Shown here piece after piece: positions 23,571 to 34,312 of a DNA stretch of 64,000 nt. Origin of the DNA: Apodemus sylvaticus (lineage: Eukaryota > Chordata > Mammalia > Rodentia > Muridae); NCBI RefSeq assembly GCF_947179515.1, contig NC_067473.1, positions 87,714,850-87,778,849 of the forward strand, read 5' to 3'. The notes under the pieces are model-generated. The model saw only the letters and a program-made list of their open reading frames with translations. It had not been told where the DNA came from and ran no database searches. Both the position numbers and the translations under genes were made by a program. The stretch's first letter is position 1. Every line of letters starts with the position of its first letter.

Positions 23571-24729
23571 CACTGTGCTCATACTTGTCTGAACATTTTA
23601 ATGTTCTATGTGCAAAATAGCCAAGGAGGCCAAAGCAAGAGGATTTAATCGACAATAATTTCAAAATATTAGTTTATGCAGTATTTAAATTGTATTTGTT
23701 TAATTAGAAAAAAGTGGTTGTTTGATAAAAATATATTTCCTATAGAGGATATTTTAACCAGAAATAGTATAAGTATGAGTCATCATTTTATTTTATTTAT
23801 GTATTCATCTATTTATTTGATCCTGCTTCTCTAGTTTGAGAATCTTCTTTCATAGTAATGAGAAATTCCTTGATAGAATTCCTTTTTCTGATATAATTAT
23901 ATAAAACTAAATCTGTAAATCAGCAAGTACTCAGCTTTTTACAGGTTTATTGCCTTTTTCAAAACAAAACTCTCTTATCAGCTATTTACAATGTCTTTTT
24001 GAAGGCTTTCCCAAGCAATCAGCATTCCCTGTGCAAATTTTATATTTAAGTCTTTCTCATTTTGATTGGGCATGGACATTAATGGATTTTCAGGAAGAAT
24101 TATTAAAAATTTTGCTCTGCATTCCATCTTTAAATGTCAGAAAGCTAAAGAATAATTTTGCAGATAAATTCATGTAAGATTTAGAGAAATTGATTTGCCG
24201 TATTTATAGCTTTGGGGTTTGACATTTTGCCTGTGTCTGTTGTGAAAGGATGATAGTATAATGGTACAATGAAACAACATTTGATCAACAAAATAAATAG
24301 ACATCTCACAAAGTGTTCTCTTATAGTGGATCTATTCTCTGAGTGATAATTTTAATTCTGAATTTTAAGATACCATATTTATTTCATAATGGACTAATTT
24401 ATGCCACTGATAGAGATGCTCATAAATTTTTAATAAATTATAATAATATAACTTTTATGATTAAATCATATTTTTAGTTTTATACTTCATTTTCTGCCAG
24501 TTGAACTATCTTATTATAAATTTTCATGAGAAATAGAAAAATTACTAAATATTTTGTCTTTTAACTTCAAAAAATACAGTTAGTCTAAGCCCTGAACTTG
24601 GAATGTTTGTGCCTCTACTGGTCTTAATTGACAGAATGATTTCTAATTAAGAATAACTTGCTAGACATTAGGCTATTGGTTCTTTTATGTGACTTTACAA
24701 ATGATATTAATTCAGAAGAAAATAATTAT
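23567..24729. other. AT-rich stretch, nothing recognised
   Basis: A 75-codon plus-strand frame at 23950-24177 has no motif. No repeats that I can name. Confidence 0.5.
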
Positions 24730-24748
24730 TGATAATCATTTCTTTTTT
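24730..24748. repeat. Left TSD of the large L1
   Basis: The 19-mer tgataatcatttctttttt matches 29467-29485 (tgatgattatttctttatt) at 16 of 19 positions and lies directly beside the antisense L1 tail. The pairing is plausible although A/T-rich. Confidence 0.7.
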
Positions 24749-24990
24749 AATCGATATATTATTTATTTACATTTCAAATGATTTCCGCTTTTCTGGCACC
24801 CCCACTCCCCGAAAGTCACATAAGCCCCCTTCCCTGCTCCTGTTCCCCCACCCACCCCTTCCCACTTCCCTGTTCTGGTTTTGCCTTATACTGCTACACT
24901 GAGCCTTTCCAGAACCAGGGGCCACTCCTCCGTTCTTCTTGTACCTCATTTGATCTGTGGATTATGTTTTGGGTATTCCAGTTTTCCAGG

Positions 24991-27806
24991 CTAATATCCA
25001 CTTATTAGTGAGTGTATACCATGATTGATCTTTTGAGACTGGGTTACCTCACTTAGTATGATGTTCTCCAGCTCCATCCATTTGCCTAAGAATTTCATGA
25101 ATTCATTGTTTCTAATGGCTGAATAGTACTCCATTGTGTATATATACCACATTTTTTGTATCCTCTCTTCTGTTGAGGGATACCTGGGTTCTTTCCAGCA
25201 TCTGGCAATTATAAATAGGGCTGCTATGAACATAGTAGAGCATGTATCCTTATTACATGGTGGGGAATCCTCTGGATATATGCCCAGGAGTGGTATAGCA
25301 GGATCTTCTGGAAGTGAGGTGCCCAGTTTTCGGGGGAACCGCCAGACTGATTTCCAGAGTGGTTGTACCAATTTGCAACCCCACCAGCAGTGGAGGAGTG
25401 TTCCTCTTTCTCCACATCCTCACCAACACCTTCTGTCTCCTGAATCTTTAATCTAAGCCATTCTGACTGGTGTAAGCTGAAATCTTAGGGTTGTTTTGAT
25501 TTGCATTTCCCTAATGACTAATGAAGTTGAGCATTTTTTAAGATGCTTCTCCGAAGTTCTTCAGGTGAGAATTCTTTGTTTAACTCTGTACCCCATTTTT
25601 TAATAGGGTTGTTTGGTTTTCTGGGGTCTAACTTCTTGAGTTCTTTGTAGATATTGGATATTAGCCCTCTATCTGATGTAGGGTTGGTGAAGATCTTTTC
25701 CCAATTTGTTGGTTGCCGATTTGTTCTTTTGATGGTGTCCTTTGCTTTACAGAAACTTTGTAATTTTATGAGGTCCCATTTGTCAATTATTGATCTTAGA
25801 GCATACGCTATTGGTGTTCTGCTCAGGAACTTTCCCCTTGTACCAATGTCCTCAAGGGTCTTCCCCAGTTTCTTTTCTATTAGCTTCAGAGTGTCTGGCT
25901 TTTTGTGGAGGTGCTTGATCCATTTGGAGTTCAGCTTAGTACAAGGAGACAAGGATGGATCAATTCGCATTCTTCTGCATGCTGACCTCCAGTTGAACCA
26001 GCACCATTTGTTGAAAAGGCTATCTTTTTTCCATTGGATGTTTTCAGCCCCTTTGTCGATGATCAAGTGGCCATAGGTGTGTGGGTTCATTTCTGGATCT
26101 TCAATCCTGTTTCATTGATCTGCCTGCCTGTCACTGTAGCAATACCATGCAGTTTTTAACACTATTGTTCTGTAGTATTGCTTGAGGTCAGGGATACAGA
26201 TTCCCCCAAAATTTCTTTTGTTGTTGAGAATAGTTTTAGCTATCCTGGGTTTTTTGTATTTCCAGATGAATTTGAGAATTGCTCTTTCTAACTCTATGAA
26301 GAATTGAGTTGGTCTTTTGATGGGTATTGCATTGAATCTGTATATTGCTTTTGGCAAAATGGCCATTTTAACTATATTAATCATGCAGATCCATGAGCAT
26401 GGGAAGTTGTCCATTTTTTGAGGTCTTCTTCTAATTCCTTCTTCAGAGTCTTGAAATTCTTGTCCGACAGATCTTTCACATGTTTGGTAAGAGTCACCTC
26501 AAGGTACATTATACTGTTTGTGGCTATTGTGAAGGGTGTCAGTTTCCTAATTTCTTTCTCAGCCTGCTTATCCTTTGAGTATAGGAAGGCTACTGATTTT
26601 CTTGAGTTGATTTTATAACCTGCCACTTTGCTGAAGTTGTTTATCAGCTGTAGGAGCTCTCTAGTGGAGTATTTTGGGTCACTTAGGTAGACTATCATAT
26701 CATCTGCAAATAATGATAGTTTGACTTCTTCCTTTCCCATTTGTATCCCTCTGACCTCCTTATGTTGTCTAATTGCCTGAACTAGTACCTCAAGTAAAAT
26801 ATTGAAAAGATAAGTAGAAAGGGGGCAGCCCTGTATAGTTAGTCCCTGATTTTAGTGGGATTGCTTCAAGTTTCTCTCCATTTAGTTTGATGCTGACTAC
26901 CAGTTTGCTGTATATTGCTCTTACTATATTTAGGTATGGGCCTTGAATTCCTGTTCTTTCTAAGACTTTAGGCATGAAAGGATGCTGAATTTTGTCAAAT
27001 GCTTTTCCAGCATCCAATGAATTGACCATGTGGTTTTTTTCTTTGAGTTTGTTTATGTAGTGGATTGCAGTGATGGATTTCTGTATATTGAACCAACCCT
27101 GCATCCCTGGAATAAAGCCTACTTGATCATGGTGCATGATCGTTTTTATGTGTTCTTGGATTTGGTTGGCAAGAATTTTATTGAGTATTTTTGCATCGAT
27201 GTTCATAAGGGAAATTGCTCTGAAGTTCTCTTTCTTTGTTGGGTCTTTTGTGTGGTGTAATTGTGGCTTTATAGAAGGAATTGGGTAGTGTTCCTTCTGT
27301 TTCTATTTTGTGGAATAGTTTGAAGAGTATTGGTGTTAGGTCTTCTTTGAAGTTCTGATAGAATTCTGCACTGAAGGCATCTGGTCCTGTGCTTTTTTGG
27401 TTGGAAGACTTTCTATGACCCCTTCTATTTTTTTAGAAGTTATGGGACTGTTTAGATGATCTATTTGGTCCTGATTTAATTTTGGTATTTGGTATCTGTC
27501 TAAGAAATTGTCCATTTCCTTCAGATTCTCCATTTGTGTTGAATATAGGCTTTTGTAGTAGGATCTGATGATTTTTTGAATTTCCTATGTTTCTGTTGTT
27601 ATATCCCCCTTTACTTTTCTAATTTTGTCAATTTGGATACTTTCTCTGTGCCCTTTGGTCAGTCTGGTTAAGGGTTTATCTATCTTGTTGATTTTCTCAA
27701 AGAACCAGCTCCCGGATTCATTGATCCTTTGTATGGCTCTCTTTGTTTCCACCTGACTGATTTTAGCCCTGAGTTTGTTGATTTCCTGTCTTCTACTCCT
27801 CCTGGG
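24991..27806 (-). pseudogene. L1 ORF2 reverse transcriptase and C-terminus, broken
   Basis: Read from right to left the fragments are: linker (SRRQEINKLRAKISQVETKR, then SGSWFFEKINKIDKPL), RT fingers/palm (MNIDAKILNKILANQIQEHI, then HDQVGFIPGMQGWFNIQKS, then NSLDAGKAFDKIQHPF, where other copies have DAEKAFDK), the FADD catalytic box (LSLFADDMIVYLSDPKYS) intact near 26700-26715, thumb (KNFKTLKKELEEDLKKW; NIVKMAILPKAIYRFNAIPI), and the C-terminal domain to MWYIYTMEYYSAIRNNEF. At least five frame breaks or stops separate these pieces, and one splits the C-terminal cysteine motif. It cannot encode a working ORF2p. Confidence 0.92.
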
Positions 27807-27810
27807 TAGA

Positions 27811-28110
27811 GAGTGGAGTGTAGAAGTCACCCACAATTATTGTATTAGGTGCAATGTGTGATTTGAGCTTTAGTAAATTTCTTTTACAAATGAGGGTACC
27901 CTTGCATTTGGCGCATAGATGTTCAAAATTGAAAGTTCTTTTTCGTGGATTTTTCCTTTGACCAGCAAGAAGTGTCCTTCTGTATCTCTTTTGATGACTT
28001 TAGGTTGAAAGTCAATTTTATCTGATATTAGAATGGCTTCTCCAGCTTGTTTCCTGAGACCATTGGCTTGTAAAATTGTCTTCCAGCCTTTTACTCTAAG
28101 ATAGTGTTTG
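27811..28110 (-). pseudogene. L1 ORF2 endonuclease remnant
   Basis: On the minus strand this encodes the middle of the APE-type endonuclease: a stretch equivalent to KQAGEAILISDKIDFQPK, then KRDTEGHFLLVKGKIHEKE, then LSILNIYAPNARVP, then VGDFYTPLS. The catalytic Asp-Phe-Asn box reads D-F-Y here (near 27819-27828), so the Asn expected of the family is lost. Immediately downstream the frame jumps to the linker, so the SDH box and roughly the last third of the domain are missing. Confidence 0.8.
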
Positions 28111-28320
28111 TCTTTGACCCTGAGATGTATTTCTTGTATGCAGCAAAATGTAGGGTCCTGTTAACATATCCAGTCGGTTAGTCTATGTCCTTTTATTGGA
28201 GAGTTGAGTCCATTGACATTACGAGATATTAAAGAATAGTGATTATTACTTCCTATCATTTTCAATGTTATTTTTATATTTGAGTTGTTATCTTCTTTTG
28301 GGTTTGATGAAAGAAGGTAA

Positions 28321-28872
28321 CTATCTTCCTTTTTCCAGGGTGTAGTTTCCCTCCTTGTATTGGAGTTTTCCTCCTATTATTCTTTGTAGAGCTGGGTTTG
28401 TAAAAAGATATTGTGTAAATTTGGTTTTGTCATGGAATATCTTGGTTTCTCCATTTATTGTGATTGAGAGTTTTGCTGGGTATAGCATAGTAGTCTTGGC
28501 TGACATTTGTGTTCTCTTAGAGTCTGCATGAGATCTGCCTAGGATCTTCTAGCTTTCATGGTCTCTGGTGAGAAGTCTGGTGTGATTCTGGTAGGTCTTC
28601 CTTTATGTTACTTGTCCTTTTTCTCTTGCTGCCTTTAGTATTCTTTCTTTGTTTAGTACATTTGGGGTTTTGATTATTATGTGACAGGAGGTATTTCTGC
28701 TCAGGTCCAGTCTGTTTGGAGTTCTGTAGGCTTCTTGTATATTCATGGGCATATCTCTCTTTATGTTGGGAAAGTTTTCTTCCCTAATTTTTTTGAAGAT
28801 ATTTGCTGGCTCTTTCAGCTGTAAATCTTCACTCTCATCTATACCTATAATCCTTAGGTTTGATCTTCTCAT
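28321..28872 (-). pseudogene. L1 ORF1 C-terminal two-thirds
   Basis: Two minus-strand frames. MRRSNLRIIGIDESEDLQLK through KTPNVLNKERILKAAREKGQ (89 codons) corresponds to the RRM domain of L1 ORF1p, the trimeric RNA-binding chaperone. The frame at 28321-28506 (PAKLSITINGETKIFHDKTK to YTLEKGR) corresponds to its C-terminal domain. A frameshift near 28560-28610 separates them. The N-terminal coiled coil is missing: sequence before the RRM turns directly into 5' UTR monomers. ORF1 is therefore not translatable as a complete protein. Confidence 0.9.
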
Positions 28873-28874
28873 TG

Positions 28875-29440
28875 TGGCCAGGATGGCAGAGTGTGTGTGT
28901 GCTCCCTGAGTGCAGGGAGAGTCTGTTGGCCCACAGAGCAGCCCAGGGCCTGGGGGCAGTCCAAGGCCTGTCTGGCTTAGACCCCTGCTATGTTAGCCTT
29001 GGGCTATTACTCTTAGCTGACTTTGCCTGCTAGAACTCTCTGGTATCCCATAGTCAAAATGGTGGTGTGTGCGCAGGGCCAGGCAAACAACTCCTGGCCA
29101 GGTTGGCACACCGATGGTCCCCCCCCCCCAACAGCCCAAGGGTCTGGGTGCAGGCCAACGCCTGTTGGGCTTAAACCCCCGCGATGTTGGCCTCAGGTTA
29201 TATTTGCGTACCTCAGTCTGTCTGTTTTCTTTGGTGCCCAAGATCCAAGATGGCGGAGAGTCTCTTGTAACTGGCGGGAGGCAGAGTTCTGATGTGGATT
29301 CTGCGTGGTGAAAGGTGCTGTAAATCTGCCACTGCTTGCAGCCGGGCTGGCCAGCAAAAGTCAGTGGTAGCAGGCACAGGGCTTGCCAGAACCCTGTCAC
29401 CTTGGTTCCACTGCTGATGGCTCTTCTGCTGGCTGCTGCT
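28875..29440 (-). promoter_or_regulatory. L1 5' UTR promoter monomers (about 190-bp tandem units)
   Basis: GC-rich block in an AT-rich region. Repeating landmarks: 'gcccagggcctgggggcagt' at 28941 and 'gcccaagggtctgggtgcag' at 29134, followed by 'ctgctatgttagccttgggc' and 'ccgcgatgttggcctcaggt'. The 'atggcagagtgtgtgtg', 'atggtggtgtgtgcgcag' and 'atggcggagagtctcttg' starts fall at about 28882, 29059 and 29251. The spacing is about 190 bp. Tandem monomers of this size are the promoter design of murid L1s. Short frames here (up to 135 codons, minus strand) are chance frames in GC-rich sequence. Confidence 0.8.
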
Positions 29441-29466
29441 GCTGCAGCTGCCTAGTCACTCTCCAC

Positions 29467-29485
29467 TGATGATTATTTCTTTATT
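29467..29485. repeat. Right TSD of the large L1
   Basis: Copy tgatgattatttctttatt, paired with 24730-24748. It starts directly after the last GC-rich base group of the 5' UTR, where composition switches back to AT-rich. Confidence 0.7.
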
Positions 29486-30213
29486 CTTTAATTTACATGT
29501 TTGTTCTTTAATCTATACATGTCAGTCTCACTGGTATGTGAAAGAGATCTGTGCTAAAAATTCATCAAATATAGTCCTCTCATCAAAAATGCATACTTGC
29601 TTTTTTCAGCTAATATTGATATCTGATCCCCATAGTCTCTTAGTCTTAATACTGTTTAAAAATGCAGTCTATTTTGTGACTCAAGGAAATCTCTAAAGTG
29701 TAATCCCTTTTAAAGTAAAAAAAGGAAGCTACTTATTTCCCACATATATTGGCACAGATTATACCTTACCATTCCAAAGGAAAGTAACTGGTATACAGTA
29801 AGGAAATACTTGCTAAAAGCAAGACTAAAAGACTAAAGGGCAAACTCCAAATTCTCTACCTCCTTGTGTTGTATCAAATGGCTTGACGTCTGTGCTCCTT
29901 CAATTTTGCTGTCTGCTGTATGCGTCTTTTTGTTGAGCTGCATACATACAGCTCTACTTTTCTTCATTTTCCCAGCTTCCACAATGGTGTCTGAGGGCCT
30001 TTTTCCCTCTCATAAACTTCCACCATGTATTGCTTGGCTATAGAAGCTCTCTGAAACTATAAAGAAAGATTCTACTACCCCTAAACTCTTGCATTCTTTT
30101 TGACTCTTATACAAGCACCAATGGTCAATCAACACTTCCAAGATTTGCTGCCATCTTGGGATGGAAACTGATCCCACTGAACTACATCACCAGAAGATTT
30201 CAATGTTTGTGGG
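29486..30213. repeat. Probable old rodent interspersed repeat, unnamed
   Basis: From about 29700 the text ('taatcccttttaaagtaaaa', 'ggcaaactccaaattctcta', 'gcttgacgtctgtgctcctt', 'cagcttccacaatggtgtct') has the feel of a common murid repeat, and its start resembles 57530-57600 in this window. I cannot name it. No gene seen. Confidence 0.3.
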
Positions 30214-30215
30214 GT

Positions 30216-30249
<34 letters not shown>

Positions 30250-30260
30250 GGTTGTTGTTT
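30214..30260. repeat. (GTT)n microsatellite
   Basis: About 14 GTT units with one GTG interruption. Confidence 0.95.
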
Positions 30261-30533
30261 GTGATGTTTTGTTTATTTTCTTTGTAGGAGTAGAAATTTC
30301 TTAGGCCTTTTACTTTCACAGTTGAGTAAAGTCTAGTCTGAATTCACCCTTTTCCTCATTCCAGTGCAAATCAAATATCTCCTTAATGGTGTTAATTTCC
30401 TTAACAATTAGAGCCTCTTTTCCAGGAGGGGCCTTTGAGGTAATGTTAAGTTTGTTACTATCCTTTCTTTTAGAAACAATGCATCTTTTCTTTCTGGCTC
30501 ATTTGCTCTTCTTCATTTTAGACTTGTACAGGA

Positions 30534-31040
30534 GTGAATGCTAATAATGATGTGACAGAATCAATATTGGGCAGTCTTGAAGTCTCCTCTGCCAAGGAAA
30601 TTAGTCCACATACTTCTCAATCACAGTTCAGAGAGGAACAAAAGCCAAGCTGGAAACTCAAACATGCCAAGAACTTAAAGGCAGAAGTTGACAGAGACAT
30701 GGAGGAATGCCTTGAATTTGCTTGCCTTCTATTGCTTACTTGGAGTGATTTCTTATACAACTCAGAATCTCTTGCCAGGTTTGGCACTGCCACAAAGCAC
30801 TGTGTCTCTCCATATCAATCAGTAATCAATAAAATATCCCACAATCATGCCCATAGGCCAATTTCATCAGTTTCTTTAACCCATTGGGGCGTTTTCTCAG
30901 TTGAGAATACTTCATCTTGGAAGACTCCAATTTATGCCAGGCTGACAAGAAAACTTACCAACTTTTCACTTTTCCTTATTAGAGATGAGAGTTCCTTTTG
31001 GTTTTTCTCTGTAGCATATACCTGGATAGATGACCTATGA
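30534..31040 (+). other. 168-codon open frame, probably chance, over an old repeat
   Basis: The longest non-L1 reading frame in the window (starts MNANNDVTESILGSLEVSSA, ends VAYTWIDDL). I recognise no domain, signal peptide or membrane segment. Its 3' half (from about 30720) follows in antisense the same rodent repeat family found at 34578-34932 and 41465-41860: 'ggaatgccttgaatttgctt', 'caatcagtaatcaataaaat', 'gcccataggccaatttcatc'. A frame of this length could occur by chance, and the overlap with a repeat argues against a host gene. No Kozak or splice context supports it. Confidence 0.5.
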
Positions 31041-31112
31041 GTTTTTGGGTGCTGTCCTACGTCTACCTTTCATTGTAATGGGTCTACCTCATTGTTAAAG
31101 ACTTATCTTGTA

Positions 31113-31302
31113 AGGCTAGAGAGAAAGATCAATGATTAAGAGCATTGGCTGCTCTTCCAAGAATCCCAATTAAATTCCTAGAACCTACCTAGGAGCTTAC
31201 AACTGACTGGAACTCCAGTGCTGGCTGATATGGCACCTCACAAAGACATCCATGGAGGCAAAATGAAAATGGATATAAACCTTAAGAAAATAAAACTTTA
31301 AA
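31113..31302 (+). repeat. B2-type SINE
   Basis: 'ggctagagagaaagatcaat', 'gattaagagcattggctgct', 'cttccaagaatcccaattaa' follow the B2 head including the pol III box region, and it ends with aaataaaactttaaaaa. A short piece beyond it (to about 31385: 'gtgtgctgtgtacatatgag') may belong to a second, antisense SINE. Confidence 0.85.
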
Positions 31303-31547
31303 AATATTTTATTTTGTTTTAAAGGGTATGTGTGCTGTGTACATATGAGTGCAAGTACCAGCACAATACCAAGTGCCAGTTCTGTAGCTTTATTTTCTCT
31401 CTCTATTTTATGTTTATTTCTATTATTTTCTTATATATTTGATCCCCAGCACTGAATGAAATGAGAGAAAAAGACAAAAGAAGGTTACTGTACAGTGCTC
31501 AAGAGGCAAGAGGTTGATATTTTTCCCTATGTGTGATATTTAATTTT

Positions 31548-31589
31548 TCTTTCTTTCTTTCTTTTTTTCTTTTTCTTTCTTTCTTTTTT

Positions 31590-31635
<46 letters not shown>

Positions 31636-31687
31636 TTTCTTTCTTTCTTTCTTCCTTTCTTTTTCTTTCTTTCTTTCTTTTTTTTTT
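31548..31687. repeat. (CTTT)n microsatellite
   Basis: About 140 bp of imperfect CTTT repeats with CCTT and TTTT variants. A polypurine/polypyrimidine mirror-type tract. It gives artefactual Phe/Leu/Ser-rich and Lys/Glu/Arg-rich frames on the two strands. Confidence 0.97.
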
Positions 31688-31850
31688 AGATTCAGATGTC
31701 TACCTTGTTCATCTGGAGTTATATAGAAGGGAGAGTTCATAACAGAGTTCATACCCTGTTGCTACTATATGATGTGCCCACTAAGAACATCACCAAAATG
31801 TCACTAGCCAAAATGATGCTGAAGTTGTAGTGCCTTAAAAATATCCGTGT

Positions 31851-32203
31851 TGGGGTGGGGAGCTGGCCCTCATTGGTAAAGTGCTTAACTTTCAAGCTCA
31901 AGGATCAGGTTTCAGTCCCTAGAAAGCTGGTCAACAATAAAATATAAAAAGCCAGGTATGATGATTTTTTTTTTTTTTTTGGTCCTATAATCCCAGCATC
32001 TTAGAGCAGAGTCAAGGAGAGCCCTGGTGCTCACTGCCTGGCCAGCCTACCCTGCTCCCTTACAGCCCAATGCAAGTTCCTATCCCAACAAACAGTGTAT
32101 AAGTTGCCTGAGGAAAGATATTTCAATTGTTCTCTGACTCTCACATGCATCCATACACAGGAGCAAATGCACCCCGCCCTTTGCATATGCACATATACAC
32201 AGG
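31851..32203 (+). repeat. B4-type composite SINE (ID-like head, B1-like body)
   Basis: ID-like tRNA-derived head ('ggggagctggccctcattgg', 'aaagtgcttaactttcaagc', 'tttcagtccctagaaagc'), an A-rich linker, a B1-like piece ('gccaggtatgatga', T17 run, 'tataatcccagcatctta') and the B4 3' part ('ccctggtgctcactgcctgg', 'gaggaaagatatttcaattg', 'ctctgactctcacatgcatc'). The T run at 31965-31981 interrupts the B1 homology and is probably a slippage product. Confidence 0.8.
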
Positions 32204-34312
32204 GCACATTAAAGGGAACATCTCTGTAGTTGTAAGGAAAAGATTTGACTCACCTCATCTAGTTACTAATGAAGGCATTTAGAAAATAATTTCATGGTTT
32301 TAGGTGACTGTTCCTTACCACACTAAGGAGGGAGAGGCTATGGAGGACAGCACCTATGATTAGTGGTGGCTAAGAGTACCCACTCCTAATTAAATATGCT
32401 GGAGCTGAAAGATCTGGAGTATTCTCAACACTGACAAGCATTTGGGTTCCACAGAGGACTTTTACTTTCCTCCCTTTATTGTGCCCAGTGTATGTTGTTT
32501 GCAGTGTTAATATTTGCTGAATTCTCACAGGGAAATTTACAGTGATATTTTATTTATTTATTTACTTACTGAAAATTAAGATTTTAAAAATCCATTTTCT
32601 TTTCCTTTTGGTTTCTTCATTTTTATAAAAAATGGGGGGGGGAAGAAAGAGGAAACTTCATTTAGTAGCTTTTATATAGGAAAATTTTGGCACAGTTCAG
32701 ACATCTCAGAAGGTCAGAATGAGGGACTTTCTGTAACACAGAAGAATAGCAACAGCCCGATATGCATCAGCCAGTGACTGTGATTTTAAATTCGACTACA
32801 ACAGAGAGTATTTTATTTGTGTCACTCTGTGAGCACTTTTGGCTACAATCCATTGGGATTCGCTTTTCTTGTTTCAAAGAAAGCATTCTTGGCTCGTTTC
32901 TTTGATCACCAGTATTATTGTGTCATTATATTCCCATGAGAACTTGTTTGATGGATGCTTGTGATGTTCTCAGTATCAAATAACTCTTCAATTTAAATTT
33001 TATCTTTTGAAATGTCAGGATGATTTAATTTTCAGGAAAATCACAAGGGACACACTTAGAAAAATAGTGTGTGATATTTTTATTATTAAATAATGAATAC
33101 AAATTACTGCTTAAAGCAAATTACTAGTAATAAATTCATTATTGTTTCACTTATGTTTTAATTGACAATGCTGATGACTACATAATTAAGCATTGCATTA
33201 GGCATGTCTCAGTAAAAGCAAATAATAAAACAATTTATTTCCAAGATAATGATTGTTATATATCTTACATTTCACAATAAAAAACTATAGTTTATGAAGG
33301 AATTTAATTAAGAAAGTGAATAACTTTGCATTCCCACAAACATATTAATTATATACAAATGTTTTTACTAATATTTGACAGTTAATAACAGTACAATATA
33401 TTTTTTGAATTATTAATACTGTGCATTTAAAATGCTGCATAAAGAAGAAAAACACAGCCAAAAGCTGCATCTAATCTGCTGGAAGGCTGGGGCACAGGGA
33501 GGCAGCTGGCCACACCCGTGCTACTCACCTGGCATGGTCTGCGTTGAGGATGAACTCCAGATTGATTTTTTACACAAAATGATATTATTTAGTAATTGAT
33601 AAGCTAATAATATACTAATATTAAGAACAATTAAGTATGTATCTATACTTAAGTGTGTATCCATATAAACATGGTGTCTCAAATAAAAGACATAGGTATA
33701 TTACTAGCTTATCCGTTGCCAGTTCCACACCTATATTACTCGTTTGCCAGTTGATAAAACTGTATCTTCATATGTGTGCATGTGGTGGAACTCCAATGAA
33801 TTAGGTTCACAGGATAGTGCATTGTAAAAACTACTTAGAAAGTGAGGGAAAGTTTTCTACAATCACTTACAGAAATTATTGTATATTTCTCCCTCTAAGT
33901 TATATGTATATGTAAGTTCTAATTTATAATATGTATAGTGTAGGTATAAATATATGAAGAAGAAAGTTATAAGCAAAGTAGGAAAATAATATACCATAGC
34001 ATAAAACATAAGAGTGCTGATAATCGTATTGAGTTCCTGAATAGATCTGGAAATACAATTTTAATTTTTAAATTATGTAAGTAAATGCATTTGGGTATAA
34101 GACCCATAAAAATGTTTTATGGCCTCATCAATTGCAATATTCTTATTTCATACCTAGGGCCTCCATTATATACCTTGAAGTTTTACTGGAACTGTGGCAT
34201 AGAGTATCAGTTGTATTTAATATTTTATTTGGTTAATTAAATATATTTTAACTGTATTTATTTTTTATATAGTAAAGGTTGGAAATAAATTAAAAAATTG
34301 AATGTAAAGAGT
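32204..34312. other. AT-rich stretch, one GC-rich island
   Basis: No gene confirmed and no repeat named, except the GC-rich segment at 33428-33560 listed separately. Long A/T-rich tracts dominate 33050-33420 and 33560-34300. Confidence 0.5.
33466..33556 (-). other. GC-rich segment ending in a splice-donor-like site
   Basis: About 90 bp with sharply higher GC than the flanks. On the minus strand it reads ...NLEFILNADHAR up to base 33529, then gtgagt (33528-33523), so the join gccag|gtgagt fits the vertebrate 5' splice-site consensus. The coding-like part is only about 30-35 bp; a stop lies just upstream in frame in the T-rich flank, and no polypyrimidine-AG acceptor is visible. It may be a truncated gene fragment (for example part of an unspliced retrocopy or a small duplication) or chance. 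I do not recognise the protein. Confidence 0.3.

Larger units (their letters stand above)
24749..29466 (-). mobile_element. Near end-to-end L1 with promoter monomers, internally deleted
   Basis: On the minus strand, in order: tandem GC-rich 5' UTR monomers, the C-terminal two-thirds of ORF1, the inter-ORF spacer, the ORF2 endonuclease, a junction where part of the linker is missing, reverse transcriptase, C-terminal domain, G-rich 3' UTR and A-rich tail. About 4.7 kb compared with the usual 6-7 kb. Two losses explain most of the difference: the 5' UTR end plus ORF1 start (junction near 28873), and several hundred bp between endonuclease and linker (junction near 27810). It is bounded by a diverged 16/19 TSD. 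It is the only copy here that keeps 5' promoter sequence. Confidence 0.9.

Noticed and set aside
25654..26076. 140-codon plus-strand frame
   Set aside because: Antisense shadow of L1 ORF2, which is on the minus strand here.
28993..29400. 135-codon minus-strand frame in GC-rich sequence
   Set aside because: Lies in L1 5' UTR monomers; the length follows from GC richness and lack of stops.
31533..31752. Phe/Leu-rich plus-strand and Lys/Glu-rich minus-strand frames
   Set aside because: Both translate the (CTTT)n tract.
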